Origin: Opitutales bacterium
GTDB taxonomy: Bacteria; Verrucomicrobiota; Verrucomicrobiia; Opitutales; Seribacteraceae
Length of the DNA: 51,441 bases
NCBI GenBank assembly: GCA_029252505.1
Contig: JAQXBH010000279.1
Span: 1 to 51,441, forward strand
Reading direction: 5' to 3'
The notes beneath the pieces are model-generated. The model had not been told where the DNA came from and did no database searches. It saw only the letters and a program-made list of their open reading frames with translations. Shown piece by piece: positions 28,523 through 38,147 of the stretch. Numbering within the stretch: the stretch's first letter is position 1; every line of letters starts with the position of its first letter. Made by a program: the position numbers and the translations under genes.

Positions 28523-30795
28523 TGGACGAAGAATTTAATAGTTTAGATTCCAGCACTCCAAACCGCAAGGTTAGTAAAACAAAAGGTATCGGCGAATTTC
28601 TATTAGTTATTCGTGATAGATGGTTGCTTGCTGTGGCACTAGCTTTGCCATTCTCACTTGGGTATGTTTATGTTAAGTTCCAGGATACAGAATTTTTCCA
28701 ATCCTCCTCCTCTTTCAGGTTAATTCCTCCCCCAGCAGTTCTTAATTTGCAAAAAGTGGATCGCGATACTCAAGTTCAGGGACTGGTTGCTAAGCATACC
28801 GAAGGACTTAATAGTCAAGAGCTTCGAGCAAGTGTAATACAAAAAATCTCCGATAACCCTGAATCTAAGTCAATCATGCTTGCTCCCTATTTAAGGGACG
28901 GTATGCCCGTGGGAATAGAAGCGACTGTTTCTTATTCGATTTCAGTTACCCCACCATCAGATGGTCGACCTCGTTTTATAATATCCTCAACTTCTAGAAG
29001 CCCAAAGGGTGCAATGTTAATAGCTGACATCGTACAGTCTGAATATGAAAAAATCCATAAGAGTCGTAAAAGTCAACAAGTCGAATCAGTACGAAACTTG
29101 TTAGAGAATTTACTCAAACAAAGCATTTTACAAGAGCAAAGCCTTGGTGATGAAATGGCGACCTATAAGAAAGAAAAGAACTTGCCTTTTATTGAGGATG
29201 AGAAAAAAAATAGTTCCGTAAGAAAAGGCCAATATTCAGCTGAGATAACTACATCGAAACTTGAGCAAATAAAAATTGATTCATTACTTAGGCAAGTTCT
29301 TCAAATTCAGGCTAGAATTGGAACTCGTGCGAATACAAGCAAATCTTCGGATATTGATAACGATATCGCGGTAATTAAAGATTTCTTTGAAATTGATGCA
29401 ATTGAGAGCTTTGGCAATGTTCCAGCACTCCGAAAAACTTTGTATGATTTAGAAAAAACTCGTCAAAGATATGAAGAAGGTAATCCAGGTTACTTAGAGA
29501 GGCACCCTAAAATGCTGGAAAATGCGAGAAGCGTACAAGAAGTTAAAAACTCTCTTATTGCTGAGGTAACTGCATCCATTGAAGATCTAAAGGACAAGAG
29601 AATACAATTAATTGCGCAAGAAAGGGAATTTCAGCAGGCAATGGGAAAAGTGCAACAACAGTCCATGCAACTTAGTGAAATCGAGGAATGGCTTGTAAAT
29701 AAGGATAGAGAGTTAGCTGTAGTTCGAACAAGTACAGATCAAATTCAGAGAAGACTGAACGAGGTACGAATTGAACAGGCACTCCCCTCAGAACAAGAAG
29801 AACCCCTTCACAAAGAACAATATGCATACTTACCTGGTGCTCCCTTTACTCCCAATAAAGCAAATATAAGAAATACGGGTTTGTATATCTTCTTTGGTCT
29901 ATTTGTGCTTATTCCTATATGTCTAGAATTTGTAGACAATCGAGTTAAATCACCATTTGATGTCGAGGTTTTCATTGGGAAAGACCTTATTGCAGGAATA
30001 CCGAAAATATCTGATGTTGAGGAAATCCAGCGGCCATTAATTGTTGGCAATGACTTAGATGATGGGTTAACAGAATCGTTTCGCAGTATGTACAGTAAGA
30101 TACAAATGAATTCACTTACTGATTATCCCAAAAGTATCCTTATTACTTCAGCCATTCCGAGTGAGGGAAAGAGCTTAATTTCAGCAAATCTTGCTTACAG
30201 TTGTGCGAACCACGGTAGAAAAACGATTTTAATTGATTTTGATTTAAGACGACCAGGCTTGCATAAATTTTGTGATTTAGAAAACAAGAAAGGATTAGTT
30301 ACTCTTATAAACGAAGCATCGACAAATCCAGAAATAATAGAATCTTCTGTCGAGAGTACTGCACACGAAATTCATCCTAATTTATATATATTGCCCTCGG
30401 GTGGAAAAACTCGTGCCGCAACTGAAATGCTAGAGCAGAAGGAATTTGATATTGTACATGCGGCATTAAGGAAAAAATTTGATGTGATTATTGTTGATAG
30501 TCCTCCTATTGGATTATTTCCAGATTCGTTGGCAATTGCTCGAAAAGTAGACGAAGTTCTTTTTGTAACCCGCTACGGAAAGGTTTCTAGGAAAGTAGCA
30601 AAGAATTTAGTGGAAAACTTAGAAGAAACTGGCGTGAATGTACTGGGAGTAGTTTTAAACGATTTACCGCAGAAAAAGACTCCGGGATATTATTATTCTG
30701 GTTATTATGGCTACGGCTATTTCCGTTATAAATACTACAATAAATACTATGGTAAGGACAAAGGAGAAGAGGTCTCATTTAAGAACCAAGTCTAG
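28522..30795 (+). CDS. Wzc-type polysaccharide co-polymerase and bacterial tyrosine kinase
   Basis: The product is 757 residues. A Wzz-like chain-length domain spans about 20-470, with membrane helices near 34-52 and 452-470 enclosing a coiled-coil-rich periplasmic part. The cytoplasmic BY-kinase domain follows: Walker A ITSAIPSEGKSLISANLAYS, Walker A' KTILIDFDLRRPG and Walker B VIIVDSPPIGLFPDS. The C-terminal tail is a tyrosine cluster with 12 Tyr in about 24 residues, the usual autophosphorylation tail. Such proteins set polymer length and drive export through cycles of phosphorylation. It is the last gene of the three-gene export operon. Confidence 0.95.
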   Translation: MDEEFNSLDSSTPNRKVSKTKGIGEFLLVIRDRWLLAVALALPFSLGYVYVKFQDTEFFQSSSSFRLIPPPAVLNLQKVDRDTQVQGLVAKHTEGLNSQELRASVIQKISDNPESKSIMLAPYLRDGMPVGIEATVSYSISVTPPSDGRPRFIISSTSRSPKGAMLIADIVQSEYEKIHKSRKSQQVESVRNLLENLLKQSILQEQSLGDEMATYKKEKNLPFIEDEKKNSSVRKGQYSAEITTSKLEQIKIDSLLRQVLQIQARIGTRANTSKSSDIDNDIAVIKDFFEIDAIESFGNVPALRKTLYDLEKTRQRYEEGNPGYLERHPKMLENARSVQEVKNSLIAEVTASIEDLKDKRIQLIAQEREFQQAMGKVQQQSMQLSEIEEWLVNKDRELAVVRTSTDQIQRRLNEVRIEQALPSEQEEPLHKEQYAYLPGAPFTPNKANIRNTGLYIFFGLFVLIPICLEFVDNRVKSPFDVEVFIGKDLIAGIPKISDVEEIQRPLIVGNDLDDGLTESFRSMYSKIQMNSLTDYPKSILITSAIPSEGKSLISANLAYSCANHGRKTILIDFDLRRPGLHKFCDLENKKGLVTLINEASTNPEIIESSVESTAHEIHPNLYILPSGGKTRAATEMLEQKEFDIVHAALRKKFDVIIVDSPPIGLFPDSLAIARKVDEVLFVTRYGKVSRKVAKNLVENLEETGVNVLGVVLNDLPQKKTPGYYYSGYYGYGYFRYKYYNKYYGKDKGEEVSFKNQV

Positions 30796-30858
30796 CATTA
30801 TTACTTCTGAAATTCTTTCATCCTACCATATGAACTTTCAAAATTTGTTAATCAAATA

Positions 30859-31080
30859 ATGGGAAATCAAAATCAATTCGAGTACAAAACAATTTCAATA
30901 TCTCCGGTTGGAATTAGAATTAAGGGTGACGATATAAGTGAGAAACTAGCTGAGTTGCTTAATAAGAGAAGCAACGAACTAACAAAAGAAAAATGGCGAC
31001 TGATATCAATTTTACCGTCTTTAAAAAGTGAGGGTGCGGTGGCTAAACTTCTTGTTACATTTGAAAGATTGGTGGAGTAA
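30859..31080 (+). CDS. Small DUF4177-like protein
   Basis: The product is 73 residues. The pattern FEYKTISISPVGI, then LAELLNKRSNELTKEKWRLISILPS and a closing AVAKLLVTFERLV strand fits the small DUF4177 fold (strand, helix, W-x-L/h strand, strand). The function of that family is unknown. The start at 30859 follows an AT-rich spacer of about 60 bases after the Wzc-like gene. Its 3' end is 10 bases from a convergent lipoprotein gene. Soluble, with no signal peptide. Confidence 0.7.
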   Translation: MGNQNQFEYKTISISPVGIRIKGDDISEKLAELLNKRSNELTKEKWRLISILPSLKSEGAVAKLLVTFERLVE

Positions 31081-31090
31081 TAATTTAGAA

Positions 31091-31519
31091 TTATAAATAC
31101 TCAACATTTACCACAATAAAATCGTTTGTGGTAACGACGAAAAAGTCCCTCTTTTTTTTGCAAAATTTAAATTCGAGTGAACTGACGCCCCATTTTGATT
31201 CTACGATGTCTTCCCATTTGTACAATCTCCTTTCCCAATTCTGTCCTAATTCTTTATTTTGTGCTAGCACCAAGTATTTGAAACCAACCAAATTATTGAA
31301 CTGACTATTAGATAAACCGGTTTTTACCTGTAGTAAAATATTACTTTCAAAGTCGTTAAGCCTTCTTTTAGCACTCGACTCAAGTTCTAGCTTATAATTT
31401 TCCTGCTTAAGTTTTATGCTCTCAGCTTGGCGACTAAATTGTTGATCAGGGTCCCACTGTTCTTTGCAAGAAGTGATTAATAAGACTGAGGTTAGTAAAA
31501 AAATATAGCTTGGATTCAT
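31091..31519 (-). CDS. Small lipoprotein of unknown function
   Basis: The product is 142 residues. The N-terminus SYIFLLTSVLLITSC is a clear lipoprotein signal with lipobox I-T-S-C (Cys about residue 18). A charged helical region (about 25-65) and a C-terminal beta-like segment containing KYLVLAQNKELGQNWERRLY follow. It is expected to be anchored to a membrane on the outer side of the cytoplasmic membrane. No family was recognised. It is divergent from the gene at 31554. Confidence 0.8.
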   Translation of the reverse strand: MNPSYIFLLTSVLLITSCKEQWDPDQQFSRQAESIKLKQENYKLELESSAKRRLNDFESNILLQVKTGLSNSQFNNLVGFKYLVLAQNKELGQNWERRLYKWEDIVESKWGVSSLEFKFCKKKRDFFVVTTNDFIVVNVEYL

Positions 31520-31553
31520 CGATAAACTTTTTAAATGGCATTGAAGATGCTTA

Positions 31554-32099
31554 TTGCATTTGTTGAAACTACCTCATTTATCATTCGCGCATCTGATTGA
31601 GCGTCAAGCCTCGAGTCTTTCTGCGTCCTTAGTTTTACCGAAACCAGATTCAGATAATTTCTGCATGCGACTATCTAGGTTTCCAAATGAAGGAACTGAA
31701 ACCATTCTGGATATTCATACTGTAGGTGCACGTGTTTTTATTACAGTTACGAGATTTTTAAGTTCTCTACGAGAACGAGTTGCGACTTTCCCAAATAATA
31801 ATTGCCCAGATTCTTTAATTACTCTTGATATTTCTATTTCGGAAATTAGCGGGATGGATCCAATTATGAAAGAAATCCTATCGAGTCAAATTTTCGATAT
31901 TACAAGTGATTTAAATCATGAGATGAAAGACAATCACTTTTTTTTATTTTTTACGGACTCTCGAAATTGTGTATCTGCTGGAATCTCGAACCCATTTCTA
32001 AAATTAAATGAACAATGGATTCGACTTATTAATCGTTCTTATGGCACGGAATTGAATGCCCCGCGTCGAGATACTCAAAAGATTTATTCCGCATCATGA
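31554..32099 (+). CDS. Hypothetical protein upstream of pssA
   Basis: The open frame gives up to 181 residues from TTG at 31554; TTG codons at 31560 and 31563 are alternatives. No ATG is available before the region that looks conserved, and an in-frame stop precedes 31551, so the start is uncertain. The body (ILDIHTVGARVFITVTRFLSSL, LITLDISISEISGMDP, HFFLFFTDSRNC) looks globular and soluble. Its stop overlaps the pssA start by four bases (ATGA), strong evidence that the frame is translated. No function recognised. Confidence 0.65.
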   Translation: MHLLKLPHLSFAHLIERQASSLSASLVLPKPDSDNFCMRLSRFPNEGTETILDIHTVGARVFITVTRFLSSLRERVATFPNNNCPDSLITLDISISEISGMDPIMKEILSSQIFDITSDLNHEMKDNHFFLFFTDSRNCVSAGISNPFLKLNEQWIRLINRSYGTELNAPRRDTQKIYSAS

Positions 32100-32890
32100 G
32101 TCAGTCAGAGTCAAGTAATCAAAATAAGAAAATTTCGCTGCCTAAGTTGCTCCCTAACATTTTCACCACGATTGGGTTATGTTCTGGTTTAACTGGAATT
32201 CGTTTTGCGCTCGATGGCAATTGGCAGAATGCAGTATTTTGTATACTTGTTGCCGCATGTTTTGATATGATAGATGGTTTATCTGCAAGATTGCTTAAAG
32301 CATTTTCTCCTTTTGGTGCTGAACTTGATAGCCTTGCGGATACAATTAGCTTTGGCGTATCACCTGCCATTATCACTTTTCTTTGGATTCGTGATCCTAT
32401 TGTATCTACAAATCAAGAATTTCTACTAGAATGGTATTGGATACCTTTTCTTTTTTATTCTGCTTGCAATGCATTCAGGTTGGCCCGATTCAATGTCATG
32501 CATATGGGGCAAACGATAGAAAAAGAAAGTAAAAGTTATTTCTTAGGTGTACCTGCACCAGCAGCAGCAGGTCTCGTGTTGATGCCCCTAGGTCTTGATT
32601 TTATTTTTGCTCGGTTTGATGTTAGTTTTACAACCTCTTCTTATCCAGTATTGATAATTTGTTGGGTGTTTTTAATTTCTTCATTAATGATCTCGAGGCT
32701 ACCTACTTTTTCATTCCGAAATGTGAGATTTAATGTTGCTTCCAACCAAGCACTTTTGGTGCTTCTTGCGGTGTGTTTAGGAGTCTCTATTTTTATGAAG
32801 GAGACATGGATATTTTTGTTCTCTGTTGGAGTACTTTATTTTCTTAGTATTCCAATTGCTAGTATTGCTTCGAGAAAAGATAATAGTTGA
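32096..32890 (+). CDS. pssA: CDP-diacylglycerol--serine O-phosphatidyltransferase
   Basis: The product is 264 residues with about eight membrane helices. The CDP-alcohol phosphatidyltransferase motif D-G-x2-A-R-x8-9-G-x3-D-x3-D is present as MIDGLSARLLKAF followed by GAELDSLADTISFGVSPA. The opening LPKLLPNIFTTIGLCSGLTGI is typical of bacterial type II PssA. It makes phosphatidylserine from CDP-diacylglycerol, the first step toward phosphatidylethanolamine. No decarboxylase gene is adjacent. It overlaps the upstream ORF by four bases and ends 3 bases from a convergent TPR gene. Confidence 0.95.
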   Translation: MSQSESSNQNKKISLPKLLPNIFTTIGLCSGLTGIRFALDGNWQNAVFCILVAACFDMIDGLSARLLKAFSPFGAELDSLADTISFGVSPAIITFLWIRDPIVSTNQEFLLEWYWIPFLFYSACNAFRLARFNVMHMGQTIEKESKSYFLGVPAPAAAGLVLMPLGLDFIFARFDVSFTTSSYPVLIICWVFLISSLMISRLPTFSFRNVRFNVASNQALLVLLAVCLGVSIFMKETWIFLFSVGVLYFLSIPIASIASRKDNS

Positions 32891-32893
32891 AAT

Positions 32894-34252
32894 TTACGAG
32901 ATCCCTTCGATCATCCTTATTGCCTGCGAGTGATTATTGTCTAAATCAACCACGATTTCAAAGTGCATCTTAGCTTTTGAAGTATTTTTTAAGTTAAATT
33001 CAATCTTTCCCAATTCGAAGTGAGATTCGCAATGCGCCCAGTTATTATTACATGATTTGATTAGCATTCTTTGAGCCTCTTCTATTCTGTTTTCATTAAT
33101 AAAATATATGGCTAGTTCAAAATAAGATTCAAAATAATCTGGATTTAGTTTTATAGCGGCAGTCAGTATTTCTTCTTCTCTTTGTTTGATTTTTAAGAAT
33201 TTATTTATTTTGTAATTCTTAATGATAATCTTGGATCGCAACTTTTTTTTCCTAAATGCATTTTTCAAGTGCTTTCTAGCTAGAACGAAGTTAGAAGACT
33301 CGCAGTAATGATTCGATTTATTGTATTCATAATTTTCTTCTAGAATAGCATTTTCTGACGCTTTCTTGAGATGCGTTAAAGTTCCTTTGTAATTTTTTTT
33401 ATGAAAAAGAATTTTTGCAATTTGAAGTAAGCAATTACTTTTCTCGATATTAAAGCTTAAGGCTTCTTTAAAGTATTTCTCCGCTTCGTTTTCATTATTA
33501 TGTAGGTTTATTACTGCAAGTTGATAGGCGGACTTACCCTTCGTTTCATTAAATTGATAAGATTTATTAAAGTATTGAGAAGCTGTTTTAATTTGTTCCC
33601 GCGATAGTTCTAATTTACCAAGGTAATATAATGGAAATCCGGAATGAGGGTTAATTTCTGTAGCAGTTATGAAGAGCTTTTCTGCTTTTTGTAAGTCTGT
33701 TTCAGTCAGTAAAATTTGGTCGTTATTATCTGAATCTTGCTGCATGTAAATTCTGGCAAGGTCTATTATTGGTTCAATGTTACAGGGTAATAAATCGATA
33801 GATATTTCGAGCAAAAGTATTTTTCTTTTGATTTCAGTTTCATCATTCAATAATTTTGAAAGAGAATAGTGTGTTTCTCCATCTAAGGGGCAAAGATCTA
33901 CCAGTTTTTCAAGGTAGGGGATGGCTTGATTTTCTTTTTTGGATTGAACTAATGCTTTGTGAGCTAATTTATAAAATTTGACCTGACTAGAATCACAATG
34001 GATTGCTTGATCGACAAAGATAATAACTTTCTCGTAATTTTGAGTTTCAAAATATAGTTTAGCCTGTAAGAAAAAAAACGAAGACACTTTATGAGTAGTA
34101 GAAAGTGCATGATCAAGAATTTCTTGTGCCTCATTAAAACTTTTCTTTTTTACTAGAATATCACAAAGTTCTATAATAGACGGTAAATGTTGCGGATCAT
34201 TTCTAATCGCAACTTTTAAATGATAAATTGCCTTTTCTTCAATACTGTCCAA
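32894..34252 (-). CDS. Tetratricopeptide-repeat protein (last gene of the cyclase operon)
   Basis: The product is 452 residues, almost entirely TPR-like helical pairs. Examples are YHLKVAIRNDPQHLPSIIEL, SGFPLYYLGKLELSREQIKT and AHCESHFELGKIEFNLKNTS. It is more divergent and more basic than its neighbour. No signal peptide is present, so it is likely a cytoplasmic adaptor. Its TTG start lies one base after the TGA of the preceding TPR gene, showing tight coupling. It is the fourth gene of the coiled coil-cyclase-TPR-TPR operon. What it binds is unknown. Confidence 0.85.
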   Translation of the reverse strand: MDSIEEKAIYHLKVAIRNDPQHLPSIIELCDILVKKKSFNEAQEILDHALSTTHKVSSFFFLQAKLYFETQNYEKVIIFVDQAIHCDSSQVKFYKLAHKALVQSKKENQAIPYLEKLVDLCPLDGETHYSLSKLLNDETEIKRKILLLEISIDLLPCNIEPIIDLARIYMQQDSDNNDQILLTETDLQKAEKLFITATEINPHSGFPLYYLGKLELSREQIKTASQYFNKSYQFNETKGKSAYQLAVINLHNNENEAEKYFKEALSFNIEKSNCLLQIAKILFHKKNYKGTLTHLKKASENAILEENYEYNKSNHYCESSNFVLARKHLKNAFRKKKLRSKIIIKNYKINKFLKIKQREEEILTAAIKLNPDYFESYFELAIYFINENRIEEAQRMLIKSCNNNWAHCESHFELGKIEFNLKNTSKAKMHFEIVVDLDNNHSQAIRMIEGIS

Positions 34253-34253
34253 G

Positions 34254-35843
34254 TCAATTTTTTCTTTTATTTGCTTTGCCTGTTATGGCGTTCTTACGGA
34301 TAGCTTTATTATTTTTCGCTTGAGGCTCTTTCTCTAATGCCTTTTGTGCTTCTTTATCCATTAATAATATGGCTAAACTATAATGCGCCTTAGGGAAATT
34401 GGGATCTAAATTTATTGCCTGTTCAAAATTATACAATGCAGATGAAAACTTCTTTTTTTCATAGAGGAGAATACCTAACCTGTAGAAGGCTTTCGCAAAT
34501 TTAGGATCGATTCTTATCGCATGCTTAAAGTGTTTTTCTGCCTCATCTAATTTAGGTTCTTTTAGTAAGGTCCCATCATTTGATAGTCGTTCTCCAGTTG
34601 TCAGTAGTTTTGCAAACCAATAATGAGAATCTGCCATATCAGACTTTATTTCAATTGCTGTTTCGTAATTCCTAACAGCTTGGTCGTGTTCTGATGGGCT
34701 TTTTAGAATTCTTGCTAAATTGAAATAAGCATCCACATAGTTCTGATCTACATCAGTTGCTTTTTGAAAGTGAATTTTTGCTTCATTAATATCACCGTTT
34801 TTTTCTGAGTGGTGCGCTAATTCATAATAGGCAAGTGCATACTCGGGATTGATTTCTAAAGCCTTAAAGAAGTGTTTTTTTGCAAGGGTAGGGTCATCAT
34901 CTTCTTTCAACAACATTGCTAAGTGAAAATGTGCCTCCGAATGAAGAGGGTCAATTAACACCGCTTTTTTGAGGTTTTCTTCTGCTTTTTTCAAATCACC
35001 AGTTTGGACCAGAATAACACCGAGTCGAAAATGTGCTAAGGCATTTTCCTGGTGATATTTGAGCGACAGATCATAGTGCGATATTGCTCTTTCAATTTCA
35101 CTGCTTTCCTCAAAAACATAGGCAATTAGATAATGTGCTTTTGAGTATTCAGGATTGATTTTAAGAGATTTAGTTAAATGTTCTTTTGCTGATGTAAAGT
35201 CTTTTTCAGTGCAAAGAATTTTAGCCAAATTGTAATGTGCTTGTGCATGATTCCTGTTGATTTTAATGACGGCGTTGAAGTGTTTTTTTGCTTCAGGAAG
35301 GTTTGTTCTGTCTACGATTGTTCCTTCTTTATTAGTTGCTACGCCTCCAGATAGTAATTTCCCCATGGAGTAGTGTGCGTCTACATATTGTTCATCAATA
35401 TCCAATGCTGTTTCATAGTTTTTTCTAGCATCTTCATAGTCGTCTGCATTGGTTAATAAGGTGGCTTTGTGGTAATATGCCGGTGCATAGTTTTGATTAA
35501 TTTCGGTAACCTTATCAAAGTTGTTTTTAGCTTCTTCAATGTCATTAATTTGAATTAGTAATAATGCATAATTAAAATAAGCATGTGCATAGTTTGGGTT
35601 AATTTCTAGTGAATTAAGAAAATGATTACGTGCATTCTCATGATCGCCATCTGCGGTCAGGGCAATTGCTAATTCGCATTGGGCTTCTGCAAAATCGTTA
35701 TCAATACTAACAGACTTTTTTAGATGTTTTACTGATTCTTTAATTTCACCTTGTTCCTTGAGGAGCATTCCTAGTTCATAGTATGCTTCTGCGAAATCTG
35801 GATTTAGGGCAATTGCTTTTTCTAGGTGGATTTTCGGATTCAT
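34254..35843 (-). CDS. Tetratricopeptide-repeat protein
   Basis: The product is 529 residues built from about 13 regular TPRs beginning at residue 5 (AIALNPDFAEAYYELGMLL). Each repeat has the canonical A-hh-h-P-x-h-x-x-A-H/Y-h-x-h-A pattern. Two copies carry longer inserts (GGVATNKEGTIVDRTNLPE and TTGERLSNDGTLLKEPKLDE) that resemble each other, suggesting duplication of a multi-TPR block. A basic Lys/Asn-rich tail ends the chain (AITGKANKRKN). No signal peptide. It lies 18 bases after the cyclase gene and one base before the next TPR gene. It is probably a scaffold for the cyclase or for the coiled-coil partner. Confidence 0.92.
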   Translation of the reverse strand: MNPKIHLEKAIALNPDFAEAYYELGMLLKEQGEIKESVKHLKKSVSIDNDFAEAQCELAIALTADGDHENARNHFLNSLEINPNYAHAYFNYALLLIQINDIEEAKNNFDKVTEINQNYAPAYYHKATLLTNADDYEDARKNYETALDIDEQYVDAHYSMGKLLSGGVATNKEGTIVDRTNLPEAKKHFNAVIKINRNHAQAHYNLAKILCTEKDFTSAKEHLTKSLKINPEYSKAHYLIAYVFEESSEIERAISHYDLSLKYHQENALAHFRLGVILVQTGDLKKAEENLKKAVLIDPLHSEAHFHLAMLLKEDDDPTLAKKHFFKALEINPEYALAYYELAHHSEKNGDINEAKIHFQKATDVDQNYVDAYFNLARILKSPSEHDQAVRNYETAIEIKSDMADSHYWFAKLLTTGERLSNDGTLLKEPKLDEAEKHFKHAIRIDPKFAKAFYRLGILLYEKKKFSSALYNFEQAINLDPNFPKAHYSLAILLMDKEAQKALEKEPQAKNNKAIRKNAITGKANKRKN

Positions 35844-35861
35844 TGCGAGTGTACTCCAGTG

Positions 35862-38147
35862 CTATTTACTTGTCATTACCCACACGCCATTCCAATCTCC
35901 TTTAGGTGGGTTTTTTTTCATATGTTCGCAACGGTCTAAATATAATTGGGCTGCCTTATCCTGGGGATTAATTTTTTGAACATTCTTAAATAGTTTAACT
36001 GCTTGATCCCATTTCCCTTCGTTCCAAGATCGGTATCCGTCATTAAATATACCGAGGGCATCGACCAAGTTTGGGTAAGATTTCTCATTATGAAAATCAA
36101 GTACTTCGTGTATCCCAACTGGTTCTGTTTTTCCTTTAACAATAACGTAGTCCACTTGTCGGGTCCGATATGTTGCCTTCACTGCTTTGTGGGTATATTC
36201 GCTAATCAAGATATGTGCACCGTATTGCTTGCAGGCACTTTCAATTCTTGCAGCGAGGTTCACTCCATCTCCAATGACCGTGTAGTCCATCCTCTTAGGT
36301 GACCCGATATTACCTGACACTATCGAATCTGTGTTTATCCCCATCCCATGATCTATGGGCATTTTGCCCTCCGATGAACGCTTATCATTAAAGACATTCA
36401 AGTCGGTCATCATTCGAATAGCGGCTCGAACTGCTCTATCTGGGTCGTCATCGTGGGGAACAGGAGTGCCAAAAATGCACATCATCGCATCTCCAATAAA
36501 TTTATCCAACATCCCGCCCTCGTCAGTTATACAGTCCACCATAATTGTAAAGTAATCATTTAGTAGCTTCACCGTTCCTTGAGCTCCGAGTTCCTCAGTA
36601 ATCGTAGTAAAACTTCTTACGTCAGAAAATAGTACTGTTCCAACGCTTTGCTTTCCCCCCATTATATCATCGCCGTCCCCGGCAGCCATAAGCTGATCGG
36701 CTAATTCAGGGTCCATATATCGCGACATAGTAGACTTCATTCTTTTCTCGGAACTGATGTCTTCAATCATTAGCATAGTTCCTAAGTTTTCATTTTTTTG
36801 GCCCAGTAGTGGCATTAAGGAGATATTTACAGAAAGTTTTTCCCCTTCCATAGATAATTCTGCATCCAAAAAATCTTCCTGTTCTTCGACTAATTCTAAT
36901 TTCTTTAGCAACCAATCATTAGCTCCATTAAAAATTTCTTTTATAGGTTTTTCTAATATTTCTGATAAAATGGGGACTTTTAGAATTCGTAAACCAGCAC
37001 TGTTGCAAGTTTTGATTACTCCATGTTCATCTAGAGTTAACACCGCATCGTGCATGCTTGAAAGAATACTCTCGGAATAATTTTTTTGATTTTGGACATC
37101 ATCGAAAAGTTTCGCATTCTCAATCCCCATCGATATCTGAGAAGTGAAAGCAGCTAATCGTTTTTCGTCTTCAGAATTAAATGCCCCTCCTCTTTTATTT
37201 AGAACCTGGCTAACCCCTATTGTTTTTCCCTCTTTGTTGAGCACTGGCATGCAGAGAATGGAACGAGTGAAAAAACCAGTTTGCTTGTCAAAGCTTGGAT
37301 TAAAACGCAAGTCGGCGTATGCGTGCGGAATATTTACTGGTTTTGCGGATGTAAACACAGTCCCAGCAATACCTAAATGGTTGGGAAACTTAATAACTGA
37401 CTTTTCATCAAGACCTTCGCCGACTTCAGTATATAATTCGTTTGTTTTCTCATCATTTATAAATAAAGTTGCCCTTTCGCAATCGAGCATCGTTGAGATA
37501 GTTGTGATGATTTTCTGGAGTAGGGGAGTAAGTTCTAATTCAGAGGAAACTTGAGACACTACATCTAGAAATTCTAACTCCTGCTTTCGAGCGGCTTCGA
37601 TTTGTTCAACGATAATATTTCCTTGAATTGCAATTGCAGCCTGTTCGGTCATCGCTTCCAGCAGGTCAAGGTCGTCCTGTTCAAATTCCCCATCGATTTT
37701 GTTCAGAATTTGGGAAACACCAATTTCTTCACCTGACACAGTTCGCAGAGGAGCACAAAGAATACTTTTCGTTCTAAATCCTGTTCTTACATCAACCGCC
37801 TTGTTAAATCGGTCATCTTTGTAGGCATCATGTATAATCGCACCTTTATTTTGTGTGAAAACCCACCCCGCGACACCTTTTGTGTTAAGGATTCTAATCT
37901 CTCTGCGAAAACTGCCTTGAGCAATTCTGGAATACAATTCTCCGGTTGCAGCATCATTTAAAAAAATGGTACCTCTTTCTGCGCCGATAGTAGTAGTCGT
38001 TATCTTAACTAGAGTTTCGAGTGCCTCGTCTAAGCTTTTCGTTTTTGCAAGGTCAGTTGTGACCTGCAATAGCATGTCAGAAAATCTGGCTGTCCTTTTT
38101 GACTTTGGATGTGATTGTTTCTCAGTATTTTTATCTTTATCTTGCAT
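35862..38147 (-). CDS. GAF-GAF-PAS class III adenylate/guanylate cyclase
   Basis: The product is 761 residues and soluble. Two GAF domains (about 25-180 and 195-345; both have a FxxxTGFxTRSILCxPL block) are followed by a PAS-like domain (about 355-475). The class III cyclase domain (about 495-690) has metal aspartates D509 (FSDVRSF) and D553 (DKFIGDAMM), Lys549 and Thr623 at the base-selecting positions (class IIIb pattern), and catalytic N630 and R634 (VNLAARIE). All required residues are present. A TPR-like tail ends in DWNGVWVMTSK. It probably makes cAMP in response to ligands of the GAF domains. It overlaps the coiled-coil gene by 11 bases. Confidence 0.94.
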   Translation of the reverse strand: MQDKDKNTEKQSHPKSKRTARFSDMLLQVTTDLAKTKSLDEALETLVKITTTTIGAERGTIFLNDAATGELYSRIAQGSFRREIRILNTKGVAGWVFTQNKGAIIHDAYKDDRFNKAVDVRTGFRTKSILCAPLRTVSGEEIGVSQILNKIDGEFEQDDLDLLEAMTEQAAIAIQGNIIVEQIEAARKQELEFLDVVSQVSSELELTPLLQKIITTISTMLDCERATLFINDEKTNELYTEVGEGLDEKSVIKFPNHLGIAGTVFTSAKPVNIPHAYADLRFNPSFDKQTGFFTRSILCMPVLNKEGKTIGVSQVLNKRGGAFNSEDEKRLAAFTSQISMGIENAKLFDDVQNQKNYSESILSSMHDAVLTLDEHGVIKTCNSAGLRILKVPILSEILEKPIKEIFNGANDWLLKKLELVEEQEDFLDAELSMEGEKLSVNISLMPLLGQKNENLGTMLMIEDISSEKRMKSTMSRYMDPELADQLMAAGDGDDIMGGKQSVGTVLFSDVRSFTTITEELGAQGTVKLLNDYFTIMVDCITDEGGMLDKFIGDAMMCIFGTPVPHDDDPDRAVRAAIRMMTDLNVFNDKRSSEGKMPIDHGMGINTDSIVSGNIGSPKRMDYTVIGDGVNLAARIESACKQYGAHILISEYTHKAVKATYRTRQVDYVIVKGKTEPVGIHEVLDFHNEKSYPNLVDALGIFNDGYRSWNEGKWDQAVKLFKNVQKINPQDKAAQLYLDRCEHMKKNPPKGDWNGVWVMTSK

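Noticed and set aside
31725-31740. GCACGTGT as a third parS site
   Set aside because: Only the central CACGTG core matches; the flanking TGTT/AACA arms are missing.
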